Shown here piece by piece: positions 7,206 to 17,625 of a DNA stretch of 64,000 nucleotides. Both the position numbers and the translations under genes were made by a program. How positions within the stretch are numbered: the stretch's first letter is position 1; every line of letters starts with the position of its first letter. Origin of the DNA: Mycolicibacterium litorale. GTDB lineage: Bacteria > Actinomycetota > Actinomycetes > Mycobacteriales > Mycobacteriaceae. The stretch covers positions 3,100,001 to 3,164,000 of the forward strand of contig NZ_AP023287.1 in the NCBI RefSeq assembly GCF_014218295.1, given 5' to 3'. Under the pieces are notes generated by a model. That model was not told the origin of the DNA and made no database searches. It saw only the letters and a program-made list of their open reading frames with translations.

Positions 7206-8255
7206 CGGACCGCCGGCGGCGTACGGAACGGTGTGGTCGATGTCGGTGCGAGCAGCCGGCCGGTCACAGCCCGGGAATCGGCACGTGAGGTCGCGGCACC
7301 GGACGTAGTCCGCCAGCTGACGAGACGGGATATAGCCGGGTTCCGGTGCCGCGTCGCCAGGGAGCGTCAGGGGGCGCAACGTCGCCGAGCGAGCCACTTC
7401 GGCGATGACCTCGTGCGGAAGCAGACCGTTCGCGCCGACCAGGGATCCCTCGCTGTCCACCTTGCCGTCGATGGTGGCCTGTTCGGCGATGACGTGGACG
7501 ACCACCGGTCCGGCGGTCAGCCCGCCCGCCGCGCAATCCATACGGTCGCAGCGGCACGCCATCCGATCGGCGCCGGCCACCACGGCCTCGACCGCGTCCG
7601 CACGACGCTGGTCGCGGCTACGGGGATCGTGCTCGCATACGGTCGCCGCCAGTGCGTTGAGACGCTGGTCGAGGGCATGGGCAGCGGTGGTGAACAGGGA
7701 TCCGCCGATGTCGGAGAGACCGTCGAGGCGGTCCGAGACCCAGATCTCACGCCGCTCGGCGGCTTCTTTGCGTCGGCGCACCGCATCGGGGTCCAAGCGG
7801 GCGACGATGCGATCGACGCGCGCGGAGAGCTGGCGCTTGCTCAGCGTGGTCCAGCGGGATGCCGCCGCGGCGATCTGAGCGTCGACAGCGGCCAGCGCTG
7901 CGGGATCCACGACGAGACTGGTGCGCGTGACGATGGTCTGGAACATGAAGTAATCGATGTTGCCGGCGACGAACACCGAACCGACGTGCGGCAGACGGTC
8001 CTGCATCACCACCGCGTGCCGGAGATGGCTCCTGGCCAGCGGCGTGCTGATGGTCAACGCGGCGGCGACCTCGGCGCTGACGGCGTCGACGGTGTCACAG
8101 GCGGCGTAGGCGGCATCGCCGACCTCGCGTAGGCGAAGCCGATAGAGATCGCCGACCGCCACCAGCATTCGAGCGGTCGCCTGGTTGGCCGTCCGCGCCG
8201 AGCCGACGATGCGGTCAACGAGCGACCGTGCCGCCGTCTGCGATTCCTCGAACAT
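7179..8255 (-). pseudogene. DUF222/HNH (13E12-type) gene, 3' end lost
   Basis: The 358 residues match the DUF222 family of mycobacterial 13E12 repeat proteins, which end in an HNH nuclease domain. The protein reaches CRFPGCDRPA and the D-I-D-H-T of the HNH motif, then stops. The remaining part, normally about 60–100 residues with the second metal-binding histidines (CRKHH-type), is missing. The nuclease site is therefore incomplete and the product is probably inactive. The break coincides with the integrase gene, so insertion of the element explains it. ATG 8255 is preferred because a −10 TATCAT lies seven bases upstream. Excision could restore the gene. Confidence 0.85.
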
Positions 8256-8262
8256 ACGTTCG

Positions 8263-8268
8263 ATGATA
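8263..8268 (-). promoter_or_regulatory. −10 element of the DUF222 gene
   Basis: TATCAT on the minus strand lies seven bases before the ATG at 8255, giving a leaderless transcript. Confidence 0.45.
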
Positions 8269-8318
8269 GAGGGAGGGTACGACAAGATGCTGCGGCAAGA
8301 GTGTCGCCGCTCCGCGAT

Positions 8319-10877
8319 CTACTTGCGGCGATGCCACCACCGGCGGCGCGACGGCTCCTCGGTCGAGGTCGTGATGATCTGATAAGCCGACGCATCGGTC
8401 AAGGCGTCGTCACCGGGCTCGGCCGGCTCTTCGCCGGTGTCTGAGCCGGGCACGTCTGAGCTGGACGCGGCCGCGGCTTCCAGGGGCTCGTCGTCGACGA
8501 AGTCGCCCGCGACGTCCGCTTCGGCGATTTCTTCGGCGACGGCCTCAGCTTCGTCTGCTCTCTCCACCGCCGCCTCGAGGTCCGCGCCCTCCGGCTGCTT
8601 TTCCTCCGCTGCTTCGGCGGCGACGGCGTCGGCTTCCTCGGCGAGTTCGACCGCCTGGGCATGCGCCTCTTCGGCAGCCTCCTCAACGGCGACCGCATCC
8701 TCACCCTCGACGGCCCCCGCGGTCGTCAACGGCTCACGATCAGCCGCACCGTCCGCTGCCGCTTCGTCAGCGACCGCCTCGGCTTCCTCGGCCAGCTCAA
8801 CCGCCTCGGCATGCGCCTCTTCGGCAGCCTCCTCAACGGCCACTGCACCGTCCCCCTCCACGGCGCCCGCAGTCGTCAACGGCTCGCTCTCAGCCGCCTC
8901 ACCGGCTTCGGCGAACTCCACCGCCTCAGCGATCTCCTCCGACGACGCCGACTCCACATCAGCAGCCAACTTCTCCGCCTCAGCCACCGCCTCGACGGGA
9001 TCGTCAGCTGCGGCTTCGTCATGCGCTTCTTCCGCAGCCTTCTCAACGGCCACTGCATCGTCACCCTCGACGGCGCCCGCAGTCGTCAACGGCTCGCTCT
9101 CAGCCGCACCGTCCGCTGCCGCTTCGTCAGCGACCGCCTCCGCTTCCTCAGCCAGCTCAACCGCCTCGGCATGCGCCTCTTCGGCAGCCTCCTCAACGGC
9201 GACCGCATCCTCACCCTCGACGGCCCCCGCAGTCGTCAACGGCTCGCTCTCAGCCGCCTCACCGGCTTCGGCGAACTCCACCGCCTCAGCGATCTCCTCC
9301 GACGACGCCGACTCCACATCAGCAGCCAACTCCTCCGCCTCAGCCACCGCCTCGACGGGATCGTCAGCTGCGGCTTCGTCATGCGCCTCTTCGGCAGCCT
9401 CCTCAGCGGCGACCGCATCCTCACCCTCCACGGCGCCCGCAGTCGTCAACGGCTCGCTCTCAGCCGCCTCACCGGCCTCCGCGAACTCCACCGCCTCAGC
9501 GATCTCCTCCGACGACGCCGACTCCACATCAGCAGCCAACTCCTCCGCCTCAGCCACCGCCTCGACGGGATCCTCAGCTGCGGCTTCGTCATGCGCCTCT
9601 TCGGCAGCCTCCTCATCGGCCACTGCACCGTCACCCTCCACGGCGCCCGCAGTCGTCAACGGCTCGCTCTCAGCCGCACCGTCCGCTGCCGCTTCGGCAG
9701 CAACCGCCTCCGCTTCCTCAGCCAGCTCAACCGCCTCGGCATGCGCCTCGTCGGCAGCCTCCTCAGCGGCGACCGCATCCTCACCCTCAACCGCGCCCAC
9801 AGTCGTCAACGGCTCACGATCAGCCGCCTCCTCGGCCTCGGCCACCGCCTCGGCCTTCTCGCCCGACTGGTCGTCTGGCATGTCCGCGGGCTCCGCGTCT
9901 CCAGCGACTTTCGCAGCCACCCCGACTCCCGTGGTCGCGGCGATACCCGTCGCGACCTCTGTCAGCAGCGTCTCGGTTGGGGCGTCCTCACGCCCGCCGG
10001 GGTCAGCCTCTTCGGCCGGTTCTTCGCGCAGCGTCGCCGGATCCTCCCGGCCACGCGGGGCCGCCATGATGTACACCACGGCGCCGATGAACACGAACAT
10101 CGACGTGAACGAGTTGATCCGGATGCCGGCCAGATGCGTCGCCATGTCGGTGCGCAGCAGCTCGATCCAGAACCGACCGAGGCAGTAGCCCGCGACATAC
10201 AGCGCGAACAACCTGCCGTGCCCCAGCTTGAACCGCCGATCCGCCCAGATCAGCACCGCGAACACCAGCAGGTTCCACAGCAGTTCGTACAGGAACGTGG
10301 GGTGGACGACCTCGAGCACGCGGCCGGTCGACACCCCGATCAGGTCATTGCGTTGCCCACTGGCATCGAGTCGTTCGTAGATCTCCAGGCCCCACGGCAG
10401 TGTGGTCGGACCGCCGTAGAGCTCCTGATTGAAGTAGTTCCCGAGCCGGCCGATCGCCTGCGCCAGGATGATGCCGGGAGCGATCGCGTCGCCGAAGGCG
10501 GGCAGCGGAATACCGCGGCGCCGACACGCGATCCACGCCCCCACCCCGCCGAGCGCCACCGCACCCCAGATACCCAGGCCGCCTTCCCAGATGCGGAACG
10601 CGGCGACGAGCCCGGCGCCGTCAGGCCCGAAGTAGGTCTGCCAGTCGGTGAGAACGTGATAGAGCCGTCCGCCGATCAGCCCGAACGGCACCGCCCACAA
10701 CGCGATGTCGTAGATGACGCCCCGCTCGCCACCGCGGGACTCCCAGCGGCGGTCACCCAGTACCAGCGCCACGATGATGCCGACGATGATGCACAACGCG
10801 TACGCCCGCAGCGGGAACGGGCCGAGTTGCCAGACGCCCTGCGGCGGACTCGGGAGGTAGGCCAGCGTGGAGGTCAC
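8319..10877 (-). CDS. lgt: Prolipoprotein diacylglyceryl transferase with repeat tail
   Basis: Lgt transfers diacylglycerol from phosphatidylglycerol to the lipobox cysteine of prolipoproteins in the plasma membrane. Residues 1–275 form the enzyme: several membrane segments, Y-H-V near 73–75, the Lgt signature GRLGNYFNQELYGGPT at 143–158, and HPTFLYEL near 192. The protein then continues to 852 residues, far beyond the usual 270–300 and well beyond M. tuberculosis Lgt, which also has a tail. This extension is highly acidic, Ala/Glu-rich and repetitive (residues about 353–762) and ends in a basic SRRRWWHRRK tail. The GTG start overlaps the trpA stop (GTGA), so it is the last gene of the trp operon. 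Confidence 0.93.
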   Translation of the reverse strand: MTSTLAYLPSPPQGVWQLGPFPLRAYALCIIVGIIVALVLGDRRWESRGGERGVIYDIALWAVPFGLIGGRLYHVLTDWQTYFGPDGAGLVAAFRIWEGGLGIWGAVALGGVGAWIACRRRGIPLPAFGDAIAPGIILAQAIGRLGNYFNQELYGGPTTLPWGLEIYERLDASGQRNDLIGVSTGRVLEVVHPTFLYELLWNLLVFAVLIWADRRFKLGHGRLFALYVAGYCLGRFWIELLRTDMATHLAGIRINSFTSMFVFIGAVVYIMAAPRGREDPATLREEPAEEADPGGREDAPTETLLTEVATGIAATTGVGVAAKVAGDAEPADMPDDQSGEKAEAVAEAEEAADREPLTTVGAVEGEDAVAAEEAADEAHAEAVELAEEAEAVAAEAAADGAAESEPLTTAGAVEGDGAVADEEAAEEAHDEAAAEDPVEAVAEAEELAADVESASSEEIAEAVEFAEAGEAAESEPLTTAGAVEGEDAVAAEEAAEEAHDEAAADDPVEAVAEAEELAADVESASSEEIAEAVEFAEAGEAAESEPLTTAGAVEGEDAVAVEEAAEEAHAEAVELAEEAEAVADEAAADGAAESEPLTTAGAVEGDDAVAVEKAAEEAHDEAAADDPVEAVAEAEKLAADVESASSEEIAEAVEFAEAGEAAESEPLTTAGAVEGDGAVAVEEAAEEAHAEAVELAEEAEAVADEAAADGAADREPLTTAGAVEGEDAVAVEEAAEEAHAQAVELAEEADAVAAEAAEEKQPEGADLEAAVERADEAEAVAEEIAEADVAGDFVDDEPLEAAAASSSDVPGSDTGEEPAEPGDDALTDASAYQIITTSTEEPSRRRWWHRRK
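8592..9821 (-). repeat. Mosaic 150/210-bp tandem repeats inside lgt
   Basis: Seven units each begin with codons for (E/D)xEPLTT(A/V)GAVEG. Two unit types alternate: a short one of 50 residues (150 bp), ending [12 protein letters not shown], and a long one of 70 residues (210 bp), with DVESASSEEIAEAVEF. From N- to C-terminus the order reads short, long, long, short, long, short, short. Copies are nearly identical at DNA level, which points to recent duplication or gene conversion, and copy number is likely to vary between strains. Confidence 0.9.
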
Positions 10878-11662
10878 GCCGTCACCCTCTGGCGCACTCC
10901 CTCAGCTAGTTCCTCGGTCAGCGCCCGCACCGCGGGCAACCCGTCCTTCAGTGCCGACACGAGCGCCGACCCGACGATCACTCCGTCGGCGTAGGCGCCG
11001 ATCTCGGCCGCCTGCTCGCGCGACCGCACCCCCAGGCCCACGCCGACCGGGATGTCGGACACCTCTTTCACGCGCGCCACGAGTTCCGGTGCCGCACTCG
11101 ACACGACGTCGCGGGCGCCGGTGACGCCCATCGTCGATGCGGCGTAGACGAAGCCGCGGGTGGCCTCCACGGTCTTGGCCAGCCGCTCCGGCGTCGACGA
11201 CGGCGCCACCAGGAAGATGCGGTCGAGATCGTGGGTCTCCGACGCGGCCATCCACTCGTCGGCCTCTTCGGGAATCAGATCCGGCGTGATCAGACCCAAC
11301 CCGCCGGCGGCGGCGAGGTCACGGGCGAACGCCTCGATCCCCCACCGCAGCACCGGGTTCCAGTACGTCATGACCACGGCACGACCGCCGGCATCGCTGA
11401 TCGCCTCGACCGCGGCCAGTGAATCCCGGACCCGGACGCCGCCCTGCAGCGCGGCCTCGGTGGCCGCGGCGATGACCGGGCCGTCCATACCGGGATCGGA
11501 ATAGGGGATGCCGACTTCGATGATGTCGCATCCGGATTCGACGAGCGTCGTCATTGCCGAAATGGATCCCGGCACGTCGGGGAACCCGGTCGGCAGGTAT
11601 CCGATGAGCGCCGCACGCTGCTCGGCGCGGCACGTGTCGAACAAGCCACCCAACCGACTCAT
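10874..11662 (-). CDS. trpA: Tryptophan synthase alpha chain
   Basis: TrpA cleaves indole-3-glycerol phosphate to indole and glyceraldehyde 3-phosphate, passing indole through a tunnel to TrpB. The 262-residue TIM-barrel protein has the catalytic pair at E49 ([11 protein letters not shown]) and D60 (GMDGP), the same numbering as in enteric TrpA. The start is ATG 11662, since MSRLGGLF matches known N-termini and the ATG overlaps the trpB stop by four bases. The stop overlaps the GTG of lgt. One small oddity is Gly in place of the usual Val in the PYSDPxMDGP motif. Confidence 0.96.
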   Translation of the reverse strand: MSRLGGLFDTCRAEQRAALIGYLPTGFPDVPGSISAMTTLVESGCDIIEVGIPYSDPGMDGPVIAAATEAALQGGVRVRDSLAAVEAISDAGGRAVVMTYWNPVLRWGIEAFARDLAAAGGLGLITPDLIPEEADEWMAASETHDLDRIFLVAPSSTPERLAKTVEATRGFVYAASTMGVTGARDVVSSAAPELVARVKEVSDIPVGVGLGVRSREQAAEIGAYADGVIVGSALVSALKDGLPAVRALTEELAEGVRQRVTA

Positions 11663-12921
11663 GAACCGCCTTTGTCCATCAGACCGAACCACTGCGCCGC
11701 GGTCTCGACATCCTTGTCGCCGCGCCCTGACAGGTTCACCACGATCACCGCACCCGGTCCGAGTTCGCGACCCAGCTCGAGCGCACCGGCCACGGCGTGC
11801 GCGGACTCGATGGCCGGGATGATGCCCTCGGTGCGGCACAGCAGCGAGAACGCATCCATGGCTTCGGTGTCGGTGATCGGCCGGTACTCGGCCCGCCCGA
11901 TGTCCTTGAGCAGCGCGTGCTCCGGCCCCACCCCGGGATAGTCCAGACCCGCCGAGATCGAATGGGATTCGACCGTCTGGCCGTCCTCGTCCTGCAGCAG
12001 GTAGGAGAACGAACCCTGGAACGCACCGGGTGAGCCACCCGTGAAAGTCGCTGCGTGCCTGCCGGTCTCGACACCGTCACCGGCCGCCTCGTAGCCGATC
12101 AGCCGAACACCGGGGTCGTCGATGAACGCGTGGAACACGCCGATCGCGTTCGAACCGCCACCCACGCAGGCGGTCACTGCGTCCGGAAGCCGGCCGGCCT
12201 GCGCCTGGATCTGGGCCCGCGCCTCCAACCCGATGATGCGCTGGAAGTCGCGGACCATCAGCGGGAACGGATGCGGACCCGCCGCCGTGCCGAAGCAGTA
12301 GTACGTCTCGTCGGCGTTGGTCACCCAGTCGCGGAAAGCCTCGTTGATGGCGTCCTTGAGGGTCTTCGACCCGGCCTCCACGGAGACAACCTCGGCGCCG
12401 AGCAGACGCATGCGCGCCACGTTCAGCGCCTGGCGCGCGGTGTCGACCGCGCCCATGTAGATCACGCAGTCGAGGCCGAGCAGCGCACACGCCGTCGCGG
12501 TCGCCACGCCGTGCTGGCCGGCGCCGGTCTCGGCGATCACCCGGGTCTTGCCCATCTGCCGGGCCAGCAACGCCTGCCCGAGCACGTTGTTGATCTTGTG
12601 AGAACCCGTGTGGTTGAGGTCTTCCCGCTTGAGGAAGAGCCGGGCGCCGCCGGCATGTTCGCTGAGCCGTGTGGCTTCGTAGAGCGGCGACGGGCGCCCG
12701 GTGTAGTGCCGCTGCAGCCGGTCGAGTTCGTCGAGGAAAGTCTGGTCGCCGCGGGCCTTCTCGTAGGCCGAGGTGACCTCCTCGATCACGGCCATCAGCG
12801 CCTCGGCGACGAGGCGTCCCCCGTACGGACCGAAGTGGCCGCGGGCGTCCGGGTCGTGGCTGGTGGGTTCGGCGACGGCCGCACTGGAGCGCGGCAGATC
12901 CGAATCGATGAGCTCGGCCAC
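11659..12921 (-). CDS. trpB: Tryptophan synthase beta chain
   Basis: TrpB condenses indole with serine to give tryptophan, using pyridoxal phosphate. The 420-residue protein has [10 protein letters not shown] with the PLP-binding K109, the catalytic E131 in the ETGAGQHG segment, and a phosphate-binding GGGSNA loop. Length and motifs are those of a normal TrpB1. It lies one base after trpC and overlaps trpA by four bases, so the synthase subunits are coupled. Confidence 0.97.
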   Translation of the reverse strand: MAELIDSDLPRSSAAVAEPTSHDPDARGHFGPYGGRLVAEALMAVIEEVTSAYEKARGDQTFLDELDRLQRHYTGRPSPLYEATRLSEHAGGARLFLKREDLNHTGSHKINNVLGQALLARQMGKTRVIAETGAGQHGVATATACALLGLDCVIYMGAVDTARQALNVARMRLLGAEVVSVEAGSKTLKDAINEAFRDWVTNADETYYCFGTAAGPHPFPLMVRDFQRIIGLEARAQIQAQAGRLPDAVTACVGGGSNAIGVFHAFIDDPGVRLIGYEAAGDGVETGRHAATFTGGSPGAFQGSFSYLLQDEDGQTVESHSISAGLDYPGVGPEHALLKDIGRAEYRPITDTEAMDAFSLLCRTEGIIPAIESAHAVAGALELGRELGPGAVIVVNLSGRGDKDVETAAQWFGLMDKGGS

Positions 12922-12922
12922 G

Positions 12923-13741
12923 CTATCGCGACGGCTTCGGGCAGGACGGATGCGTACCGGCGGTCACCAGGTCGGCCACCGCGGTGCGGGGGTCGCGGGC
13001 GGTGACCAGGCCTTCACCGACGAGGACGGCGTCGGCGCCCGCACCGGCATAGGCCAGCAGGTCGGCCGGGCCCCGCACGCCGGACTCCGCGACGCGGATG
13101 ACGTTCGACGGCAGACCGGGAGCGATGCGGGCGAAGCAGTTGCGGTCCACTTCGAGCGTCTTGAGATTGCGGGCGTTGACCCCGATCACCCGGGCCCCGG
13201 CCTGGAGTGCCCGGTCGGCTTCGGCCTCGGTGTGCACCTCCACCAGTGCCGTCATCCCGAGCGACTCCGTGCGCTCCAGCAGCGACTCCAGCGCGGGCTG
13301 TTCGAGCGCGGCCACGATGAGCAGCAACATGTCGGCGCCGTGCGCACGCGCTTCGTGGATCTGGTACGGCCGGACGATGAAGTCCTTGCGCAGGACCGGA
13401 ATCGACACCGCGGCGCGGACCGCGTCGAGGTCGTCGAGCGACCCGTTGAAGCGGCGCTGCTCGGTCAGCACGCTGATCACGCGGGCCCCGCCGTCCTGAT
13501 ACGCACGTGCCAGATCGGCGGGGTCACCGATCGAGGCCAGCTCGCCACGCGACGGACTCGCCCGCTTGACCTCGGCGATCACGCCGATGCCCGGTTCGCG
13601 AAGTGCGGCCATCACGTCGAGCGGAGGTTTCGCCTGCTGCGCCCGCTCCTTGATCTCGGCGAGGCTGACAACGGCTTCACGGGCGGCAACGTCGGCGCGG
13701 ACTCCTTCGATGATGGAGTCGAGCACGGTCGCCGAACTCAT
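12923..13741 (-). CDS. trpC: Indole-3-glycerol phosphate synthase
   Basis: TrpC closes the indole ring of CdRP with loss of CO2 and water. The 272-residue barrel has E57 and K59 in the [10 protein letters not shown] motif, K119 in PVLRKDF, E168, N189 in NARNL and the AESG phosphate loop near 219. The start is placed at [11 protein letters not shown] because known homologues begin there. It is monofunctional; no fused TrpF domain is present, and no separate trpF lies in the window. Confidence 0.96.
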   Translation of the reverse strand: MSSATVLDSIIEGVRADVAAREAVVSLAEIKERAQQAKPPLDVMAALREPGIGVIAEVKRASPSRGELASIGDPADLARAYQDGGARVISVLTEQRRFNGSLDDLDAVRAAVSIPVLRKDFIVRPYQIHEARAHGADMLLLIVAALEQPALESLLERTESLGMTALVEVHTEAEADRALQAGARVIGVNARNLKTLEVDRNCFARIAPGLPSNVIRVAESGVRGPADLLAYAGAGADAVLVGEGLVTARDPRTAVADLVTAGTHPSCPKPSR

Positions 13742-13825
13742 AGCCCGTCGATCCCCCTCTGGTACGTCGCCGGCGGCTGCCGGATGGTTCTCCTCGAAGG
13801 GTAGTCGCAACCGCGGCACTGCCTG

Positions 13826-14425
13826 TCACCGCCCCTTCGTGTCGCGATCGGTGGGATCGTGGCCCTCGTCGAGGGCGTCCCACAGCATTCGTTCCGACAT
13901 CGGCTCCCCCTGTTCGTCGTGCTTCACCGCGGTGGCGCGACGCGCCGACGGCGCGGCGTACCGGCCCGCCGAAGCGGCCCCACCCTTGACCGCCGCGCGC
14001 ATCAGCAGCACCGCGCCCACGAGCACCAGAACGGCCGCCACCAGCGTCAACACCGCGCCGGTGAAGTGCCTCGCCGTACCGGTCAGGTCGGCCACCCGCA
14101 CCTCGGCCATATCGGCGGCCCGCGGCGCGATGTCGACGATCACCCACAGCGTGATCGCCAGATAGGCCATCGCGGCACTGGCCGCCGCCATCAGCACCGC
14201 CAGAATCCGCAGCAGCCAGCCGCGCACCGCCAGCACGGCGACCGCGGCCGCCAGCACCAGCAGCGCCAGCGGAATCAGCGCCGTCGACCACTGCGCCCCG
14301 GTCAGCGTCGAGGTCTTCGGCTGCCCCAGCCCGTCGAACGAATGCACGTCGACCCACGTCAGGCGCGACGCCACCCACAGCACCGCGGCGCCGATGACGA
14401 GCAGGAGCTGCGCGATCCGGGTCAT
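13826..14425 (-). CDS. Trp operon-associated membrane protein (Rv1610 type)
   Basis: This 199-residue protein belongs to the actinobacterial trp-operon membrane family found between trpE and trpC. It has about four hydrophobic segments: residues 5–20, around 50–90 as a double pass, and 125–145. The N-terminal loop has [12 protein letters not shown] and the C-terminal tail is polar and cytosolic. The ATG overlaps the trpE stop (ATGA). Its function is unknown; the constant placement suggests a link to tryptophan or its precursors at the membrane. An 84-base gap separates it from trpC. Confidence 0.85.
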   Translation of the reverse strand: MTRIAQLLLVIGAAVLWVASRLTWVDVHSFDGLGQPKTSTLTGAQWSTALIPLALLVLAAAVAVLAVRGWLLRILAVLMAAASAAMAYLAITLWVIVDIAPRAADMAEVRVADLTGTARHFTGAVLTLVAAVLVLVGAVLLMRAAVKGGAASAGRYAAPSARRATAVKHDEQGEPMSERMLWDALDEGHDPTDRDTKGR

Positions 14426-15969
14426 GGTTCGCTCAGCGTCTCGGCGGCGGCAATGGCGTTGAGCACCGCGCGAGCCTTGTTCGACGCCTCGGTGTACTCG
14501 TACGGACCGTTGGAATCGGCGACGACGCCGCCACCGGCCTGCACATAGGCGGTGCCCTTGCGCATCAGCGCGGTGCGGATGGCGATCGCGAAGTCGGCGT
14601 TACCGGCGAAGTCCAGGTAGCCCAGCACCCCGCCGTAGAGCCCGCGGCGAGTCTTCTCGACCTCCTCGATGAGTTCCATCGCCCGGACCTTCGGAGCCCC
14701 CGACAGGGTGCCGGCGGGGAAGCACGCGGTCACCGCGTCGAGTGCGGTCCTGCCCTCGGCGAGACGGCCGGTGACCGTCGACACCAGATGCATGACGTGG
14801 CTGTAGCGCTCGATGTGGCTGTAGTCCTCCACCCGGACCGTGCCGGGTTCGCACACCCGGCCCAGATCGTTGCGGCCGAGGTCGACCAGCATCAGGTGTT
14901 CGGCGCGTTCCTTCTCGTCGGACAGCAGCTCCTTTTCGAGCAGCAGATCCTCTTCCTCGGTGTCGCCGCGCCAGCGGGTCCCGGCGATCGGGTGCGTCGT
15001 CGCCTTACCGTCGGCGACGGTCACCAGCGCCTCCGGACTCGAACCCACCACCGAGAAGTCCAGTCCCCCATCCTGGTCGGGCACGTTGAGCAGGTACATG
15101 TACGGGCTGGGATTGGTGACCCGCAGCATCCGGTAGACATCGAGAGGATCTGCGTGGGTCGTCATCTCGAACCGCTGCGACGGCACCACCTGGAACGCCT
15201 CACCGGCCTCGATGTCGCCGACCAGTTTCTCGACGATCGCGGTGTACTCCTCGACGGTGCGCTGCGCCCGGTGCTCAGGCGCGGGCCGGGAGAAGGTGGC
15301 CACCGCCGACGGCAGCGACTGCCCCAGCGCCCGGGTCATCACGTCGAGGCGGGCCACGGCGTCGTCGTAGGCGCCGTCGACGTTCTCGTCGGTGCCGTTC
15401 CAGTTCACCGCGTTGGCGATCAGTGTGATGGTGCCCTCGTGGTGGTCGACCGCGGCGATGTCGGTCGCCAGCAGCAGCAGCATGTCGGGCAGCCCGAGAT
15501 CGTCGACGGCCAGCGACGGCAACCGCTCCAGCCGGCGCACCATGTCGTAGGCGAAGAACCCGACCAGCCCGCTCGACAGCGGCGGCAGCCCCGGCAATGC
15601 CGCGGTCTCCAGCAGGTCGAGCGTCTCCCGCAGCGCGCGCAGCGGATCACCGCCGCTCGGTGCGTCCTTGGGGGTGACACCCAGCCACACCGCCTCACCG
15701 TCGCGCACCGTCAATGCCGACGGCGCACCCGCGCCGATGAACGACCACCGCGACCAGGACCGCCCGTTCTCGGCGGATTCGAGCAGGAAGGTCCCCGGCC
15801 GGTTGGCGGCGAGCTTGCGGTACGCCGACAGCGGCGTCTCGCTGTCGGCGAGCACCTTGCGGGTCACGGGCACCACGCGATGCTCGGCGGCCAACGCCCG
15901 AAAGTCCTCGCGCGACGTGGTGTTCGCAAGCGACGAGGAGCCGGGGGCGGGGGTGGCGGTCGTTTGCAC
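14422..15969 (-). CDS. trpE: Anthranilate synthase component I
   Basis: TrpE makes anthranilate from chorismate with ammonia supplied by a TrpG glutaminase encoded elsewhere. The 515-residue protein has the N-terminal regulatory region with [16 protein letters not shown], which contributes to tryptophan feedback binding. It also has the chorismate-binding domain with [21 protein letters not shown] and [21 protein letters not shown] 15969 is chosen because a GGGAGAA ribosome site lies about nine bases upstream and the length then matches known mycobacterial TrpE. It leads the trp–lgt operon, with only 62 bases to the divergent peroxiredoxin, so no long attenuator leader fits. Confidence 0.96.
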   Translation of the reverse strand: MQTTATPAPGSSSLANTTSREDFRALAAEHRVVPVTRKVLADSETPLSAYRKLAANRPGTFLLESAENGRSWSRWSFIGAGAPSALTVRDGEAVWLGVTPKDAPSGGDPLRALRETLDLLETAALPGLPPLSSGLVGFFAYDMVRRLERLPSLAVDDLGLPDMLLLLATDIAAVDHHEGTITLIANAVNWNGTDENVDGAYDDAVARLDVMTRALGQSLPSAVATFSRPAPEHRAQRTVEEYTAIVEKLVGDIEAGEAFQVVPSQRFEMTTHADPLDVYRMLRVTNPSPYMYLLNVPDQDGGLDFSVVGSSPEALVTVADGKATTHPIAGTRWRGDTEEEDLLLEKELLSDEKERAEHLMLVDLGRNDLGRVCEPGTVRVEDYSHIERYSHVMHLVSTVTGRLAEGRTALDAVTACFPAGTLSGAPKVRAMELIEEVEKTRRGLYGGVLGYLDFAGNADFAIAIRTALMRKGTAYVQAGGGVVADSNGPYEYTEASNKARAVLNAIAAAETLSEP

Positions 15970-16017
15970 AGCGCAATTCTCCCAGACAGGCCTGACCCGC
16001 GAGGCACACAGGCGGCG

Positions 16018-16023
16018 TAGCGT
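16018..16023 (+). promoter_or_regulatory. −10 element of bcpB
   Basis: TAGCGT ends eight bases before the ATG at 16032 and no ribosome site is present, which fits a nearly leaderless transcript. Confidence 0.4.
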
Positions 16024-16031
16024 CACAGCAC

Positions 16032-16496
16032 ATGAAACGCGGTGACCGAGTCGACGATTTCGAACTGCCCGACCAGACCGGTGCGATGCGCAGCCTCACG
16101 GCGCTGCTGGCCGACGGGCCGGTGGTGCTGTTCTTCTACCCGGCCGCGATGACGCCCGGGTGCACCAAGGAGGCCTGCCACTTCCGCGATCTGGCCGCCG
16201 AATTCGCCGCGGTCGGCGCCACGCGCGTCGGGATCAGCACGGACGCGGTCGACAAACAGGCCCGGTTCGCCGACACCCAGCGCTTCGACTACCCGCTGCT
16301 CTCCGACGCCCACGGGGCCGTCGCCGAGAGGTTCGGCGTCAAGCGGGGGCTGCTGGGCAAGTTCCTACCCGTCAAACGCACCACGTTCGTCATCGACACC
16401 GACCGCACGGTCCTCGACGTGTTCTCCAGCGAACTGAACATGGAGGCGCATGCGGACAAGGCGCTGCAGGTGCTGCGCCAGCGTCAGTCCGCCTGA
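16032..16496 (+). CDS. bcpB: Peroxiredoxin, BCP/PrxQ type
   Basis: The 154-residue thioredoxin-fold enzyme reduces peroxides using thiols. It has the peroxidatic C44 in [10 protein letters not shown] and the resolving C49 five residues later, the arrangement of BCP/PrxQ atypical 2-Cys peroxiredoxins. It corresponds to Rv1608c by position between the his and trp operons. It is divergent from trpE, and its stop overlaps the end of hisI by 13 bases on the opposite strand. Confidence 0.92.
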   Translation: MKRGDRVDDFELPDQTGAMRSLTALLADGPVVLFFYPAAMTPGCTKEACHFRDLAAEFAAVGATRVGISTDAVDKQARFADTQRFDYPLLSDAHGAVAERFGVKRGLLGKFLPVKRTTFVIDTDRTVLDVFSSELNMEAHADKALQVLRQRQSA

Positions 16497-16840
16497 GTCT
16501 CCGGGCCGAGCAGCAGGTCGGCGTCGAAGCAGGTGTGCTCACCGGTGTGGCAGGCCGCGCCGGTCTGATCCACCTCCAGCAGGACGGTGTCCCCGTCGCA
16601 GTCCAGCCGCACGGAGTGCACGTACTGGGTGTGGCCCGACGTCTCGCCCTTCACCCAGTGCTCGCCGCGGGAGCGCGACCAGTAGGTCGCTCTGCGGGTG
16701 CGCATCGTGCGGTCCAGCGCGATGTCGTCCATCCACGCCACCATCAGCACCTGCCCGGTGCCGCGTTCCTGCGCGACCGCGGCGAACAGTCCGTTGGCGT
16801 CGCGCTTGAGGCGCGAGGCGATCTCCGGGTCGAGGCTCAT
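16484..16840 (-). CDS. hisI: Phosphoribosyl-AMP cyclohydrolase
   Basis: HisI opens the purine ring of PR-AMP in step three of histidine synthesis. The 118-residue protein has the metal-binding Cys motif CHTGEHTC near its C-terminus and the conserved [18 protein letters not shown] and DCDGD segments. It carries no fused HisE domain, as is normal in actinobacteria. The ATG overlaps the hisF stop by four bases; it is the last gene of the his operon. Confidence 0.95.
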   Translation of the reverse strand: MSLDPEIASRLKRDANGLFAAVAQERGTGQVLMVAWMDDIALDRTMRTRRATYWSRSRGEHWVKGETSGHTQYVHSVRLDCDGDTVLLEVDQTGAACHTGEHTCFDADLLLGPETQAD

Positions 16841-17625
16841 GCGCGCACCGTGATCCCTTCGGCTGCCATCGCCGCCTTCACCTGACCGACCGTGAGTTCC
16901 TTGAAGTGGAAGACGCTGGCGGCCAACACCGCATCGGCACCAGCACGCACTGCGGGCGCGAAATGCTCCACGGCGCCGGCGCCCCCGCTGGCGATCACCG
17001 GCACGGTGACCGCACCGCGCACCGCACGCAACATCGGCAGGTCGAATCCGGCCTTGGTGCCGTCGAAGTCCATCGAGTTCAGCAGGATCTCCCCGACGCC
17101 GAGTTCGGCTCCCCGAGTAGCCCATTCGACCGCGTCGATCCCCGTACCGCGACGGCCGCCGTGGGTCGTCACCTCCCAGCCGGACGGGGTGGGAGGTTCA
17201 CCCTCGGGGACGGTCCTGGCGTCGACCGACAGCACGATGCACTGCGAGCCGAACTGGCGGGCGAGCTCGGCCAGCAATTCGGGGCGGGCGATGGCGGCGG
17301 TGTTCACCGAGACCTTGTCGGCGCCGGCACGCAACAACGCGTCCACGTCGGCGACCGCGCGGACCCCGCCGCCGACGGTCAGCGGGATGAAGACCTGTTC
17401 GGCGGTGCGGCGCACCACGTCGAGCATCGTGGAGCGTCCCGCCGACGACGCCGTGACATCGAGGAAGGTCAGTTCGTCGGCGCCCTCCGCGTCGTAGACG
17501 GCGGCGAGTTCGACCGGATCACCGGCGTCGCGCAGGTTCTCGAAGTTGACCCCCTTGACCACGCGCCCGGCGTCGACGTCGAGACACGGGATCACGCGGA
17601 CGGCGAGTCCTCTGTCGGCGGCCAC
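16837..17625 (-). CDS. hisF: Imidazole glycerol phosphate synthase, cyclase subunit
   Basis: HisF uses ammonia from HisH to turn PRFAR into imidazole glycerol phosphate and AICAR. The 262-residue barrel has the catalytic D16 (IPCLDVD) and D135 (LSVDAR), and the phosphate-binding GGGVR and SGGAG loops. It directly abuts impA upstream and overlaps hisI. Confidence 0.96.
   Translation of the reverse strand: MAADRGLAVRVIPCLDVDAGRVVKGVNFENLRDAGDPVELAAVYDAEGADELTFLDVTASSAGRSTMLDVVRRTAEQVFIPLTVGGGVRAVADVDALLRAGADKVSVNTAAIARPELLAELARQFGSQCIVLSVDARTVPEGEPPTPSGWEVTTHGGRRGTGIDAVEWATRGAELGVGEILLNSMDFDGTKAGFDLPMLRAVRGAVTVPVIASGGAGAVEHFAPAVRAGADAVLAASVFHFKELTVGQVKAAMAAEGITVRA

Noticed and set aside
8437-10994. 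Long open frames on the plus strand opposite lgt (583 and 777 codons)
   Set aside because: They are opposite-strand images of the GC-rich lgt repeats, have low-complexity Ser/Ala or Arg/Leu content and no domain.
13742-13825. Possible attenuator or leader peptide within the trp operon
   Set aside because: No Trp-rich short frame or competing hairpins can be read in the 84 bases, and the trpE upstream region is only 62 bases.
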